This document shows positions 26,640 through 37,729 of a stretch of DNA of 64,000 nt, piece after piece. Numbering within the stretch: the stretch's first letter is position 1; each line of letters begins with the position of its first letter. The DNA comes from Rhizobium sp. 16-488-2b (GTDB lineage Bacteria > Pseudomonadota > Alphaproteobacteria > Rhizobiales > Rhizobiaceae): positions 1-64,000 of the forward strand of contig NZ_JAGHMF010000001.1 of the NCBI RefSeq assembly GCF_017741815.1, given 5' to 3'. A program made the translations under genes and the position numbers. The notes beneath the pieces are model-generated. The model ran no database searches. It saw nothing but the letters and a program-made list of their open reading frames with translations, and was not told the DNA's origin.

Positions 26640-29600
26640 ATGGCTGCTCGAAACAATCCGAAACGGGAAAAGCAGATCGAGAGCGCGAACAAGATCGCGA
26701 CGGCGATGGGCGAGCACTATCTCGCGCCGGATATCCTCTTCGGGCGCGCCAGCGGCGACGACCTCGAATCCTACACGCCTGAAATGCTGGCGATTTCCGC
26801 CGTTCACTGCGCGGCCGAGCTCGCCGCCTGGACCGGCACCGCGCCGCGCGTCACCGTCACCTCACTCGACAATGTCGAGCCGGATGGAGTGGCGGTATCG
26901 GTCCTGTCTGTGACCGATCACAACATGCCGTTCCTCTACGAATCGGTCATGGGCGAGGTAACGAGTAGCTACCGCGATCTCTTCATGGCGGTTCATCCCA
27001 TTCTCGTCATGCAGCCAGGTCATCAGCCGGAACTCTATTCGCCGGATATGCCCGGCGAGCCGGCAAACCGCGTCAGCCACATCCAGCTACACCTCGCCCC
27101 GCTCACCCCGGCGCAGTCCGCCGATCTGATCGAGCGGATCGAAATCGTCCTCGAACAGGTGCGCCTGTCGGTTTCCGACTGGAAGCCGATGCTGGACAAG
27201 CTCGGCACCGCCATCGACGAACTGTCGTCACGCAATGTCGGCCGCCGCAAGGCGGATCGCGACGAAGCGGTCGCTTTCCTGACATGGCTGCGCGATGCCA
27301 ATTTCACCCTTCTCGGCATGCGCGAATATGTCTATTCTGGCAAGGGCGCGGAAGCGAAGGTCGAGCGCGACAAGGGCACGGGGCTCGGTATCCTTTCTAA
27401 CCCGGATGTCCTGGTGCTCCGGACCGGCCGCGATGCAGTCACCACGACGCCGGAAATCCTGGCCTTCCTCGACGGCCCCGACTTCCTGATCGTTACGAAG
27501 GCCAACGTCAAATCCGTCGTCCACCGCCGCGCCTACATGGACTATGTCGGCGTGAAACGCTTCGACGAGAATGGCAATGTCACCGGCGAACTGCGCATCG
27601 TCGGCCTCTTCACCTCGACCGCCTACACGTCGCTCGCGACAGACATCCCGCTGCTGCGCTCGAAGGTGGAGAAAGTGAAGGAGCATTTCGGCTTCGATCC
27701 GATGAGCCATTCCGGCCGCATGCTCGACAACACGCTTGAATCCTACCCGCGCGATGATCTCTTCCAGATCGACACCGCCCTGCTCGCCACCTTCGCCGAA
27801 CAGATCAACGATCTGACGGACAGGCCGCGCGTACGGGTGCTGCCGCGCATCGATCACTTCGATCGTTTCGTCTCCGTTATCGTCTACGTGCCGCGCGAGG
27901 AATATGATTCGATCGTCCGCGAGAAGATCGGCACCTACCTCAAGACCATCTATGACGGCCGCGTCTCGGCCTATTACCCCGCTTTCCCAGAAGGCGGCGT
28001 CGCCCGCGTCCATTTCATCATCGGCCGCTCCGGCGGAAAGACCCCGCGCATTCCTCAGGCAAAGCTCGAAGAAGCAATCCGCAGCATAACGGCCCGCTGG
28101 GATGACCGATTCGAAATGCTTGCCGGACCGAAGGCGCCGAAGATCAAGGTGAGCAACGCCTACCAGGATCTCTTCCCGCCGGAGGAAACCTTTGCCGACT
28201 TCGCCGATATCGTCGCCTGCGCGACGGGCGAGCAGATCCGCATTGAATTCTACACGCGCATCAAGGATGGCGTGTCGCTGCTGTGCCTGAAGATCTTCCA
28301 TTTCAATGGCCAGCTCGCGCTTTCCCGCCGCGTGCCGCTTCTCGAGAATCTCGGCTTCAGCGTCATCAGCGAAGGCACCTTCGACATCAACGTGACGCTG
28401 GCTGACGGCAGCGAGAAGCTGGTGGTGCTGCATGACATGGAACTCGAAGCCCAAAGCGGCGCCGAGATAGATCTGCAGCAGCATGGAGCCGCACTGGAAG
28501 AGGCCTTCCTTTTCGCCTTTGCCGGCGTGATCGACAACGACAACTTCAATCGCCTGATCATCTCGGCAGGTCTGTCGGCCCGCGAGACAAGCGTCTTGCG
28601 CGCATACTCGCGCTATCTGCGCCAGGCCGGCATCGCCTATTCGCAGGACTACATCGCAACGACGCTGGATAAATACCCGGCTATCTCCTCTCTGATCTTC
28701 CGCCTGTTCCACGATGGCCTCGACCCGAAGCTGACCGAGAAGAACAGGATTAAGAAGGCGACCGATCTTCACGCCAAGATCGAGACCGCGCTATCGGACG
28801 TTCCAAGCCTTGATGACGACCGTATCCTGCGCCGTTACGTCAACGTGGTCGACTCGACGCTGCGCACCAACTACTTCCAGCGCAATCCTGATGGTTCCGC
28901 AAAGGCGATGCTTGCCTTCAAGCTCGATCCGCATTTGATCGACGGTCTGCCGGCGCCGAAGCCGTTCCGCGAAATGTTCGTCTACGGAGTCGAGGTCGAG
29001 GGCGTTCACCTACGCTTCGGCCGGGTGGCGCGCGGCGGGCTTCGCTGGTCGGATCGCGCCGAGGACTATCGCACAGAAGTGCTGGGTCTCGTAAAGGCGC
29101 AGCAGGTCAAGAACGCCGTGATCGTGCCTGTCGGCGCCAAGGGCGGCTTCTATCCGAAGAAGCTCCCTGTCGGCGGCAATCGCGACGAGATCTTCAATGC
29201 CGGGCGTGAAGCCTACAAGACCTACATCCGCACGCTGCTGTCGATCACCGACAACATTTCCGGCACCGAAATCATCCCACCTGAAAACACCGTGCGGCTT
29301 GATGGTGACGACCCCTATTTCGTCGTCGCCGCCGACAAGGGCACGGCTACCTTCTCCGACACCGCAAATGCGCTGGCGCAGGAAGCCGGCTTCTGGCTCG
29401 ACGATGCCTTCGCATCGGGCGGTTCCGCCGGTTACGATCACAAGAAAATGGGTATCACCGCGCGCGGCGCCTGGGAGACCGTGAAGCGCCATTTCCGCGA
29501 AATGGACATCGACATCCAGACGACGCCGTTCACGGTGGCCGGCGTTGGCGACATGTCGGGCGACGTCTTCGGCAACGGCATGCTCTTGTCGCCGAAGATC

Positions 29601-31415
29601 CGGCTTCTGGCCGCCTTCGACCATCGCGACATCTTCATCGATCCCGATCCTGACATGGCCAAGACCTTGGCGGAGCGTCAGCGGCTGTTCAATCTTCCGC
29701 GCTCGAGCTGGCAGGATTTCGACAAGAACCTGCTCTCGAAGGGCGGCATGATCATCTCGCGCTCGGCGAAATCGGTAACGCTGACCGCGCAGGCCGCCGC
29801 CGCGATCGGCATGGACAAGACGGTCGCGACGCCGTTTGAAGTCATGACCGCGATCCTGAAAAGCCCTGTCGACCTGCTCTGGTTCGGCGGCATCGGCACC
29901 TATGTGAAGGCGACAGCCGAAACCGACACCGACGTCGGCGACCGCGCCAACGATCCCATCCGCATCAGCGCCGACGAGGTGCGTGCCAAGGTGATCGGCG
30001 AGGGCGCGAACCTGGGCGTCACCCAGCGCGGCCGCATCGCCTACGGGCTGAAGGGCGGTCGCTGCAATTCCGATGCGATCGATAACTCGGCCGGTGTGAA
30101 CACCTCGGACGTCGAAGTGAACATCAAGATCGCGCTCGCCGCCGCCATGCACGACGACCGGCTGACGCGGCAGAAGCGCGACCAGCTGCTGTCCTCGATG
30201 ACCGATGAAGTCAGCAAGCTGGTGCTGCGCAACAACTACCTGCAGTCGCTCGCCATCTCGCTGACCGAGCGCAAGGGCACTGCGAACGGCCTCGAGCTTA
30301 CCCGCTTCATGGGCGTGCTGGAGACCGCCAAGCAGCTCAACCGCAAGGTCGAGACGCTTCCCGACGACACCACGATGGCCGAGCGCTACGCCGCCAACAG
30401 ACCGCTCACACGGCCGGAGATCGGGGTTCTGCTGTCCTACGCCAAGATCGTTCTCTTCGACGCGCTGGCGGCGAGTGGTCTGCCGGATGATCCCTATTTC
30501 GAGGCGACGCTCTCGCAATACTTCCCCGCCAGGATGCGAAAGTCCAACGCGTCGGATATCGCCAGTCACCGCCTGAAACGCGAGATCGTGGCGACCGTGT
30601 TGGCCAACGAGGCCATCAACCGCGGCGGCCCAAGCTTTGCCGTCAGCATGATGGACGCGACAGCCGCATCGGCGCCCGAGGTGGTGCGCGCAGCGATCAT
30701 CGCCCGCGACGGCTTCGATCTGAGCCGGCTTTGGAGCGAGACGGATGCACTCGACGGCCGGATTTCCGGCCAGATGCAGAACCGCATCTATGAGGAGATC
30801 AGCCATATCTTCACCGTGCTGACGCGTCTCCTATTGAAGATGCAGATGGCGAAAGGCGATATCGCTGAGACCATCGAAAGGCTTCGCGCGGCCTTCAAGA
30901 AGCTGCAGCCGGTCTTCGCCAACCAGGTCGTTCCCGAACTCGAGGCGCGCCAGACCGAGTATCAGGCCGCCGGCGTGCCGGACAAGCTTTCGGCCGAGAT
31001 CGCGCATCTGATCGGCTTCGCGCTCGTGCCTGAGATCATGCAGATCGCGGAACGCACGGGCGAGCCGCTGATCCGTGCCGCCGAGAGCTATTTCGCGGTG
31101 AGCCAGACCTTCCGTATCGGCCGGCTGTTGGCAGCCGGTAGCCGCATCACCACCTCGGATCACTACGAAAACCTGGCGCTGGCGCGAAGCCTCGACCAGA
31201 TCGCGACGGCGCGCCGCGATATCGTGAGCTCCGCGCTATCAAACAACGGCAAGGAAAAGCTGCCGGTGCAGGCATGGCATGCGAGCGACCGGATCAGGAT
31301 AAACCGCATCGCCGAGGAACTGGCGGGTCTCAGCGAGGGTGGCGATCCGAATCTCGCCCGCATCACCGTCGCCGCCGGCCTGCTGACCGATCTTGCCAGA
31401 GACGGAACGAGGTGA
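26640..31415 (+). CDS. NAD-specific glutamate dehydrogenase, large (GDH180) type
   Basis: A 1,591-residue enzyme that oxidises glutamate to 2-oxoglutarate and ammonia with NAD. Length and order fit the large proteobacterial class: a long N-terminal regulatory region (residues 1 to about 770), then the catalytic core from about 810 (RTEVLGLVKAQQVKNAVI, GAKGGFYPKKLP), a Rossmann stretch near VAGVGDMSGDVFGNG, and a helical C-terminus. The ATG follows GGGGGA. A stem of this size is common in rhizobia, where it serves glutamate catabolism. The downstream MFS gene starts 31 bases after the stop, with its ribosome site between, suggesting co-transcription. Confidence 0.95.
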   Translation: MAARNNPKREKQIESANKIATAMGEHYLAPDILFGRASGDDLESYTPEMLAISAVHCAAELAAWTGTAPRVTVTSLDNVEPDGVAVSVLSVTDHNMPFLYESVMGEVTSSYRDLFMAVHPILVMQPGHQPELYSPDMPGEPANRVSHIQLHLAPLTPAQSADLIERIEIVLEQVRLSVSDWKPMLDKLGTAIDELSSRNVGRRKADRDEAVAFLTWLRDANFTLLGMREYVYSGKGAEAKVERDKGTGLGILSNPDVLVLRTGRDAVTTTPEILAFLDGPDFLIVTKANVKSVVHRRAYMDYVGVKRFDENGNVTGELRIVGLFTSTAYTSLATDIPLLRSKVEKVKEHFGFDPMSHSGRMLDNTLESYPRDDLFQIDTALLATFAEQINDLTDRPRVRVLPRIDHFDRFVSVIVYVPREEYDSIVREKIGTYLKTIYDGRVSAYYPAFPEGGVARVHFIIGRSGGKTPRIPQAKLEEAIRSITARWDDRFEMLAGPKAPKIKVSNAYQDLFPPEETFADFADIVACATGEQIRIEFYTRIKDGVSLLCLKIFHFNGQLALSRRVPLLENLGFSVISEGTFDINVTLADGSEKLVVLHDMELEAQSGAEIDLQQHGAALEEAFLFAFAGVIDNDNFNRLIISAGLSARETSVLRAYSRYLRQAGIAYSQDYIATTLDKYPAISSLIFRLFHDGLDPKLTEKNRIKKATDLHAKIETALSDVPSLDDDRILRRYVNVVDSTLRTNYFQRNPDGSAKAMLAFKLDPHLIDGLPAPKPFREMFVYGVEVEGVHLRFGRVARGGLRWSDRAEDYRTEVLGLVKAQQVKNAVIVPVGAKGGFYPKKLPVGGNRDEIFNAGREAYKTYIRTLLSITDNISGTEIIPPENTVRLDGDDPYFVVAADKGTATFSDTANALAQEAGFWLDDAFASGGSAGYDHKKMGITARGAWETVKRHFREMDIDIQTTPFTVAGVGDMSGDVFGNGMLLSPKIRLLAAFDHRDIFIDPDPDMAKTLAERQRLFNLPRSSWQDFDKNLLSKGGMIISRSAKSVTLTAQAAAAIGMDKTVATPFEVMTAILKSPVDLLWFGGIGTYVKATAETDTDVGDRANDPIRISADEVRAKVIGEGANLGVTQRGRIAYGLKGGRCNSDAIDNSAGVNTSDVEVNIKIALAAAMHDDRLTRQKRDQLLSSMTDEVSKLVLRNNYLQSLAISLTERKGTANGLELTRFMGVLETAKQLNRKVETLPDDTTMAERYAANRPLTRPEIGVLLSYAKIVLFDALAASGLPDDPYFEATLSQYFPARMRKSNASDIASHRLKREIVATVLANEAINRGGPSFAVSMMDATAASAPEVVRAAIIARDGFDLSRLWSETDALDGRISGQMQNRIYEEISHIFTVLTRLLLKMQMAKGDIAETIERLRAAFKKLQPVFANQVVPELEARQTEYQAAGVPDKLSAEIAHLIGFALVPEIMQIAERTGEPLIRAAESYFAVSQTFRIGRLLAAGSRITTSDHYENLALARSLDQIATARRDIVSSALSNNGKEKLPVQAWHASDRIRINRIAEELAGLSEGGDPNLARITVAAGLLTDLARDGTR

Positions 31416-31446
31416 GACAGTCCGCTCCCAAATCAGGAGCAGGCCG

Positions 31447-32832
31447 GTGAATCGCATTGACTGGACGGGAACACAGCCCCAGCGCGCCACGCGCAGGGGC
31501 ATCTGGGGCTGGATGTTCTTCGACTGGGCGGCGCAACCCTTCTTCACCGTCGTCACCACCTTCATTTTCGGCCCCTACTTCGTGGCCAGGCTGACGGCCG
31601 ATCCGGTCTCCGCGCAAACGCTCTGGAGCAACATGGCAACGATCTCCTCGGTGATCATCGCCATTCTCTCGCCCATTCTCGGCTCGATCGCCGATCAGTC
31701 CGGCGGGCGAAAGCCATGGATCGGCTTCTTCGCCGTCATCAAGATCGCCAGCCTCTGCTGCCTCTGGTTCGCGGCACCCGGTTCACCGGTCATCTATCCG
31801 GTGATCTTCATGATCCTGGCGTCGATCGCCGCGGAGTTCTCGATCGTCTTCAACGATTCCATGATGCCGCGCCTTGTCGGAAGGGACGAAGTCGGACGGC
31901 TGTCCAATACCGCCTGGGGTCTCGGCTATCTTGGCGGTATGATCGTGTTGATCGCGGTGGTCGCACTGCTCGCCGGAAGTCCCGAGACAGGCAAGACGAT
32001 TCTCGGCCTCGACCCGCTCTTCGGCCTTGATCCACACACGGGCGAAGATGCGCGCATCACCGGCCCGATCTCAGCCGTCTGGTATCTGATTTTTGTCCTG
32101 CCAATGTTTCTGTTCACACCCGATGTAAAAGGCGGCCTTCGCTTCGGCGATGCCGTCCGCTCCGGCCTGCGTGAAGTCAGGCACACCCTGGCGGAACTTA
32201 AGGAGCGCCGCCCGCTTATGCGCTTTCTCGTCGCCCGCATGATCTACCAGGACGGCGTCAACGGCCTGCTGATCCTCGGCGGCGCCTTCGCGGCCGGCAT
32301 GTTCGGCTGGGCAACCATCGAGATCGGCATCTACGGCATCATTCTCAACGTGGTGGCGATTTTCGGCTGCATCATCGCCGGGCGGATCGATGCGCGCATC
32401 GGCTCGAAGGCGACGATTGTCATCAGCCTGACCATGCTGCTTCTCGCGACCTTCGGCATCGTGTCGACCGAACCCGGCTATACGCTTTTCGGGCTTGTAC
32501 CGCTTCCGACGGAGGATTCGGGCGGTCTGTTCGGCACCGCGGCGGAGAAAGCCTATATTGGCTACGGCCTGCTGATCGGCCTGGCATTCGGCCCGGTACA
32601 GGCCTCGTCGCGCTCCTATCTGGCGCGCAGCGTCAGCCTTGATGAGGCAGGCCGCTATTTCGGTATCTACGCGCTGTCAGGCCGGGCAACCAGCTTCATG
32701 GCAACGCTTCTGTTTTCGATCGTGACCTACGCGACAGGCTCGTCGCATCTCGGCATGGCCACGCTCGTCCTGTTTCTGGCCGGCGGGCTCATCCTGTTGA
32801 TCCGGACGCCCTATCCGGCGGATAGGGCGTAG
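31447..32832 (+). CDS. MFS transporter, UMF1/Atg22-like family
   Basis: A 461-residue polytopic inner-membrane protein with about twelve helices. WGWMFFDWAAQPFFT near the N-terminus is typical of the Atg22-like UMF1 group of major facilitators, whose yeast founder exports amino acids from the vacuole. I take the GTG at 31447 as start because AGGAG lies seven bases before it; a TTG at 31393 inside the glutamate dehydrogenase gene is unlikely. Placement after glutamate dehydrogenase makes amino-acid export plausible, but the substrate is unknown. Confidence 0.82.
   Translation: MNRIDWTGTQPQRATRRGIWGWMFFDWAAQPFFTVVTTFIFGPYFVARLTADPVSAQTLWSNMATISSVIIAILSPILGSIADQSGGRKPWIGFFAVIKIASLCCLWFAAPGSPVIYPVIFMILASIAAEFSIVFNDSMMPRLVGRDEVGRLSNTAWGLGYLGGMIVLIAVVALLAGSPETGKTILGLDPLFGLDPHTGEDARITGPISAVWYLIFVLPMFLFTPDVKGGLRFGDAVRSGLREVRHTLAELKERRPLMRFLVARMIYQDGVNGLLILGGAFAAGMFGWATIEIGIYGIILNVVAIFGCIIAGRIDARIGSKATIVISLTMLLLATFGIVSTEPGYTLFGLVPLPTEDSGGLFGTAAEKAYIGYGLLIGLAFGPVQASSRSYLARSVSLDEAGRYFGIYALSGRATSFMATLLFSIVTYATGSSHLGMATLVLFLAGGLILLIRTPYPADRA
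32806..32830. repeat. 11-bp hairpin at the convergent MFS/purH junction
   Basis: ACGCCCTATCC (32806-32816) and GGATAGGGCGT (32820-32830) form a perfect stem with a 3-base loop, covering the end of the MFS gene up to its stop. No T-tract follows on either strand. It probably protects or ends the convergent mRNAs. Confidence 0.5.
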
Positions 32833-32847
32833 CCGTTTCATCGATGT

Positions 32848-34467
32848 TTAGTGGCGGAAGTGGCGCATGCCGGTGAAGACCATCGCCACATTGTGCTCGT
32901 TTGCCGCGTCGATCACTTCCTGGTCGCGCATCGAGCCGCCCGGCTGGACGACAGCCGTGGCACCGGCGGCAATCGCGGACAGCAGCCCGTCGGCAAACGG
33001 GAAGAAGGCTTCCGAAGCAACGGCAGAGCCCTTGGTCATCGGCTCGGCCCAGCCCATCGCCTTGGCGGCATCCTCGGCCTTCAGAGCAGCAATCCGGGCG
33101 GAATCGATGCGGCTCATCTGGCCGGCACCGATGCCGGCCGTCTGGCCGTCCTTGGCATAGACGATGGCATTCGACTTGACGTGCTTGGCAACCGTGTAGG
33201 CGAACTTCAGGTCCACCAGTTCCTGCGTCGTCGGCTTGCGATTGGTGACGACCTTGAGCTCGATATCATCAATCATGCCGTTGTCACGGCTCTGCACCAG
33301 CAGACCACCGGCCACAGTCTTCGCCGTGAGGCCGCGCGAGCGCGGGTCGGGCAGGCCACCGGTCACGAGCAGGCGCAGGTTCTTCTTGGCCGCAATCACC
33401 GCCTTGGCTTCTTCCGTCACCTCAGGCGCGATGATGACTTCGGTAAACAGCTTGACGATCTCTTCCGCCGTCTCGGCATCGAGCAGCTGGTTGAGCGCAA
33501 TGATGCCGCCGAATGCGGACGTGCTGTCGCAGGCGAGCGCCCGGAGATAGGCGTCCTTCAGCGTCGGGCCGGTGGCGACGCCGCACGGATTGGCATGCTT
33601 GATGATCGCGCAGGCCGGGCCGGTCTTCTCGGGCGAAAACTCGCCGATCAGCTCGAAGGCGCCGTCCGTGTCATTGATGTTGTTGTAGGAGAGCTGCTTG
33701 CCCTGCAGAAGCGTTGCCGTCGCAACGCCCGGGCGGTTTTCGCCGGTCACGTAGAAGCCCGCCGTCTGGTGCGGGTTTTCGCCGTAGCGCATCTCTTCCT
33801 TCAGCACGCCGCCGATGACCCGGTGACGCGGCGTGTCGATTGACAGCGCCTCTGCGAACCAGTTGGAGATCATCGCGTCGTAGGCGGCCGTGCGCGCATA
33901 GGCCTTGGCGGCGAGCCGCTGGCGGAAGGCATAGCTGGTCTGGCCGGCATCGGACGAAAGCTGCTCGAGAAGCTCCGGGTAGTCGGCCGGATCGGTCAGG
34001 ATCGCGACGTATGCGTGGTTCTTGGCCGAAGCACGGATCATCGCCGGGCCGCCGATATCGATATTCTCGACGGTGGTCGGATAATCGCCACCCGCCGCAC
34101 GCACATCCTCGAACGGATAGAGATTGATGACCGCGAGATCGATACCATCGATGCCGTGCGCCTTCATTGCTTCCTGGTGCTCGGCATCGTCGCGGATCGC
34201 CAGCAGACCGCCGTGAACCTTGGGATGCAGCGTCTTCACGCGGCCGTCCATGATCTCCGGAAAGCCCGTGACGTCGGAAACGTCAGTGACATCGAGGCCG
34301 GCGGCTGCAATCGCCTTGTGGGTGCCGCCGGTCGACAGCAGCCGAACGCCCCTTTCGGCAAGCGCGCGCGCTAGGTCTACGATGCCGGTCTTGTCGGACA
34401 CGGAGAGCAAGGCGGACTTGACGGCAACCTTGTCGGGGGCGGGGATTTTCTTGGAAACAACGGCCAT
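32848..34467 (-). CDS. purH: bifunctional AICAR transformylase/IMP cyclohydrolase
   Basis: A 539-residue cytosolic enzyme for the last two steps of de novo IMP synthesis. The N-terminal cyclohydrolase domain begins with [15 protein letters not shown] and has STGGTHKAI and [11 protein letters not shown]; the C-terminal transformylase domain carries the catalytic Lys-His in [10 protein letters not shown] and ends with QPGGSMRD and FTGMRHFRH. Length is normal. It lies 93 bases downstream of the heparinase-like gene, the last gene of the htpX-rsmB-heparinase-purH group. Confidence 0.97.
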   Translation of the reverse strand: MAVVSKKIPAPDKVAVKSALLSVSDKTGIVDLARALAERGVRLLSTGGTHKAIAAAGLDVTDVSDVTGFPEIMDGRVKTLHPKVHGGLLAIRDDAEHQEAMKAHGIDGIDLAVINLYPFEDVRAAGGDYPTTVENIDIGGPAMIRASAKNHAYVAILTDPADYPELLEQLSSDAGQTSYAFRQRLAAKAYARTAAYDAMISNWFAEALSIDTPRHRVIGGVLKEEMRYGENPHQTAGFYVTGENRPGVATATLLQGKQLSYNNINDTDGAFELIGEFSPEKTGPACAIIKHANPCGVATGPTLKDAYLRALACDSTSAFGGIIALNQLLDAETAEEIVKLFTEVIIAPEVTEEAKAVIAAKKNLRLLVTGGLPDPRSRGLTAKTVAGGLLVQSRDNGMIDDIELKVVTNRKPTTQELVDLKFAYTVAKHVKSNAIVYAKDGQTAGIGAGQMSRIDSARIAALKAEDAAKAMGWAEPMTKGSAVASEAFFPFADGLLSAIAAGATAVVQPGGSMRDQEVIDAANEHNVAMVFTGMRHFRH

Positions 34468-34560
34468 GTGGCTTCTCCGTTCGATCTTCGGGAGACATCC
34501 GGCGAGGTGCGCGGAATATGGCGCCGCGTTAGCACAGCTTTGCGCCGGCGAAAACAGCCG

Positions 34561-36231
34561 CTAGCTTCTGCGGGACAAAAACCACCGTATTTCCGGCTTT
34601 TCCGGATAGGCGAAGCTGATTTCCATCTGATCGGAGGCGCAGATGCCGGAGGCATCGGCAAAGAACACGTCCTCTGCGATCTCGACCGTATTGCCCGGCG
34701 AGGAAAACAGCCAACTCTCGCCATCCGGCGCCGTCATCAGGATGGACTCCCGGTCCATCTGCTTCAGATTGATCGACGGGTGGGCGTGAAAACGCGCGAC
34801 GGCCTGCAGTTCTCCTTCGCCTCTGCGCTCTTCGGAAACGGCAAGGCGATCGAGTCCGGTCATGATCGAACCGGTGGCGTTCAAGGTGAGCTCACGCTCG
34901 TGCAGGACACCGAACTCCTTCAGATAGCCGTCGTGGCTCGCCTTGACGACATCCCGGCCGTCATCGGCAACCACGCGATCGACCTGCACGGTCTTAACCG
35001 GATCGGTGATCAGGTGCGCTAGGAAATCGGAAGAGGCGAAACGGCTCGACGACGTGTCGTTGAGCGTCACGGTCGTATGCGCCGCAGTGGTGCGCGCGAC
35101 CTGCACATAACGGTTGCCGGCGAATTTCGGCGATCCCGAATTCACGATAAAGCGGTGTCGGCCAGATGACATCTCGAAGGACAGGCATCCGGCATGAACA
35201 GTACGCGAAAGGTTACCAGCAGGCGGAAGGCCGGTATCGGCGATAACGACGGTCCGCCCGGCCGCCAGACGTTGATACCGCGAATGCGGCATCGCCTTAA
35301 ACGGCTCGCCCGCCGTCTCATCGTAGCGCAGCAGCGAAACGATTTCATTCGCCGAGGTCGAGGTCGCGCCGTTGAACAGAGCGAGATCGCCATCCTGGTG
35401 GCGGAAGAAGCGCAGCGCCGGATACATGCGATCGATGCCGGATATCAGCTTCTGCGGCAGATCGTGGCCGAGATTGATATAGGTCTGCCGCAACGGCAGC
35501 AGATCGAGCAGGAGTTCGAGCGCGACGCGCGGATTGCGCGACACGTGCCCGCCGTCGGGCAGAATCTGGCTATCGAACTCGACATCGAGCGCTTCGGAGG
35601 ATTTGCGGATCACGCTGGCGCGCACCGGCATCGAGATCGAGGCCATGGCAAGCGCAAGGCGCACCCGAAAACGCACCTCGCCGGGTGGCGCATAGCGCGC
35701 CATGCGGCGCAGGAAGCGGACCTGAAAGGCGAGCGAGCGCACGAAGCGCCGATAGAAGCCGCGATCGGCATTCTGCAGCACAACAGGGGAATGCGAGAGC
35801 CACGCAATGACGCGCGTGGCCGTAACATCGATTTCCCAGGCAATGCCCTCCATCCGACCGCCATGAATGGACAGCCAGCTATTGACGATCGCGCGGGCGA
35901 CGTTGGAATGCAGATCGTTCTTCTTGGAACGCATGTGGCGCAGCCAGCCGAAGCCGTGCAGCCTGATGGCGAAGGAGCGCGAGGGGAGGCTCAGCGTAAA
36001 CGGCGACTTTCCACCGGTCTCCAGCATGCGGCCGGCAAGCGGGAAACGACCGTTGATGATTTCCTCGGCGACATGCGAATCGACGGGCCTGAGATCCGTC
36101 GGCGCCACGATCAGCCGCTCGGGCACATAAACTGTGTGGCGAAACAACTTGAGGCGCAGAAGTGCAGCACGGCAAAGTACCCGCCGCCAAGCCTCCCGCA
36201 GGTAAAGACCTGAAAACCGTCCGGACCGCAT
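34561..36231 (-). CDS. heparinase II/III family protein
   Basis: A 556-residue protein of the heparinase II/III-like family, with an N-terminal alpha-helical region (residues 1 to about 330; GGRMEGIAWEIDVTATRVIAW contains residues typical of the toroid) and a C-terminal beta-sandwich (AHTTVTLNDTSSSRF onward). Family members are polysaccharide lyases acting on uronic-acid polymers, but no signal peptide is visible and no substrate can be given. It sits between rsmB and purH, an arrangement I recall from other Rhizobiales; the functional link to these housekeeping genes is unclear. Confidence 0.85.
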   Translation of the reverse strand: MRSGRFSGLYLREAWRRVLCRAALLRLKLFRHTVYVPERLIVAPTDLRPVDSHVAEEIINGRFPLAGRMLETGGKSPFTLSLPSRSFAIRLHGFGWLRHMRSKKNDLHSNVARAIVNSWLSIHGGRMEGIAWEIDVTATRVIAWLSHSPVVLQNADRGFYRRFVRSLAFQVRFLRRMARYAPPGEVRFRVRLALAMASISMPVRASVIRKSSEALDVEFDSQILPDGGHVSRNPRVALELLLDLLPLRQTYINLGHDLPQKLISGIDRMYPALRFFRHQDGDLALFNGATSTSANEIVSLLRYDETAGEPFKAMPHSRYQRLAAGRTVVIADTGLPPAGNLSRTVHAGCLSFEMSSGRHRFIVNSGSPKFAGNRYVQVARTTAAHTTVTLNDTSSSRFASSDFLAHLITDPVKTVQVDRVVADDGRDVVKASHDGYLKEFGVLHERELTLNATGSIMTGLDRLAVSEERRGEGELQAVARFHAHPSINLKQMDRESILMTAPDGESWLFSSPGNTVEIAEDVFFADASGICASDQMEISFAYPEKPEIRWFLSRRS

Positions 36232-36340
36232 TTCGATTGTCTATTGACCCATATCGTTAGGATTGGATGGACAAGTCCGGAAACGGCACTGACCGTCGAT
36301 GATTCTGCAACAATGCTTAACTATGCCAGTTGCTCTTCGA

Positions 36341-37729
36341 TCAGGCAACACGGCGCAACACGGCCGCATAAAAACCGTCAAGACCCGGCGCGAAACCTGA
36401 TGGTAGCTTCAGCATGTCGGGTGTGGTGCGGAACTCGCCAAGCGGACTGATCGCCTCTTCTAGCCCCGGCCAACGGCTCGGCTCGATCGCCACGCGCTCG
36501 AATCCTTTGGTGTCCCTAAGCACCGGAGCAACGACCTCTTCACCCTCGCTCGGATCAAGCGAGCAGTTGGAAAACACGATCGTACCGCCGGGCTTCAGCA
36601 ATCGCAGCGCATGGCGCAGCAGACGCTCCTGCAGCGCGGCGAGCTTCGCGATATCTTCCGGCCCCTTGGTCCAGAGCACGTCGGGATGTCGCCGCGTGGT
36701 ACCAGTAGAGGAGCAGGGCGCATCGAGCAGGATAGCGTCGAAGAGCTCATCAGGGGTGAACTTGGTCAGATCCTGCGCCATCGTTTCCGCTGAAAGCTGG
36801 AGACGATCAAGGTTCGAACGCAGGCGCTTGATGCGGTTTTCGGATTGCTCGACGGCAGTCACCTTGCCGCCGGCAAGGATGAGCTGCGCCGTCTTGCCAC
36901 CAGGTGCTGCGCAAAGATCGGCAACACGCTTGCCGGAGAGATCGCCGAAGAGCTGCGCCGGAATGCTCGCCGCCGCATCCTGTACCCACCACAGCCCCTC
37001 GTCGAAACCTTCGAGAGACGGAATGGAGCCGTCGAAGGCGGCAAGCCGGACTCCGCCGGTCGGCAGCACTACGCCATTGAGCTTTTCCGCCCAAGCCTGT
37101 GGATCCGATTTTACCGTCAGGTCGATGGCAGCGGGCTGCAGCTGGGAATCCGAAATCGCCCGCGCCGCTTCACGGCCATAGGCTTTCTGCAACCGCTCGA
37201 TAAACCAACCGGGCATCGACGGAATGTCGTCGATCTCTCGAAGAATCTCTTCCTTCTCGCGGCCAAGCCGACGCAGCACGGCGTTGACCAGCTTGGCGAA
37301 GCGTCGGTTTCTCGGGTCGAGATTGGCTTGCTCGACGGCAATGTCGACCGCGGCATGATCGGGAACGTCGAGATAGAGGATCTGCGCCGCCGCGATCGAA
37401 AGCACGTGCTGCAGCGAGCGCGCACCCTCCGGCAAGGGCGATTCCAGCAACGATGACACGGCCGCCTCGATACGGGGCAGGTGACGGAGCGTGGTGTTCA
37501 GGATAGCGCGGACGAGACCACGGTCGTCGTCAGCCAGCGCCTTGTAAGCCGGATTGCCATGTTCGTGGTCGAGCGCGCCATCAAGCGAGAGCTTGCGGTC
37601 GATAACGGCAGCCAAAATTTTGGAGGCCGCAGCACGCGCCTGAAGACCCGGCTTGGCGGAAGCAGACGATTCCGCCGGCGCCGACGACTTTTGTTTATGA
37701 AATGGCTTTTTCTTACCGTCTGAACTCAA
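36341..37729 (-). CDS. rsmB: RsmB-type rRNA (cytosine-C5) methyltransferase
   Basis: A 462-residue RsmB/NOP family enzyme that methylates a cytosine of 16S rRNA. The N-terminal third is a NusB-like helical domain; the SAM-binding motif is [15 protein letters not shown], and the two motif cysteines lie in DAPCSSTG and SNCSLDP. The first 30 residues are low-complexity and lysine/serine-rich. The start is a TTG at 37729 that overlaps the htpX stop (TTGA), implying coupled translation. Which cytosine is modified is assumed from the family. Confidence 0.88.
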   Translation of the reverse strand: MSSDGKKKPFHKQKSSAPAESSASAKPGLQARAAASKILAAVIDRKLSLDGALDHEHGNPAYKALADDDRGLVRAILNTTLRHLPRIEAAVSSLLESPLPEGARSLQHVLSIAAAQILYLDVPDHAAVDIAVEQANLDPRNRRFAKLVNAVLRRLGREKEEILREIDDIPSMPGWFIERLQKAYGREAARAISDSQLQPAAIDLTVKSDPQAWAEKLNGVVLPTGGVRLAAFDGSIPSLEGFDEGLWWVQDAAASIPAQLFGDLSGKRVADLCAAPGGKTAQLILAGGKVTAVEQSENRIKRLRSNLDRLQLSAETMAQDLTKFTPDELFDAILLDAPCSSTGTTRRHPDVLWTKGPEDIAKLAALQERLLRHALRLLKPGGTIVFSNCSLDPSEGEEVVAPVLRDTKGFERVAIEPSRWPGLEEAISPLGEFRTTPDMLKLPSGFAPGLDGFYAAVLRRVA

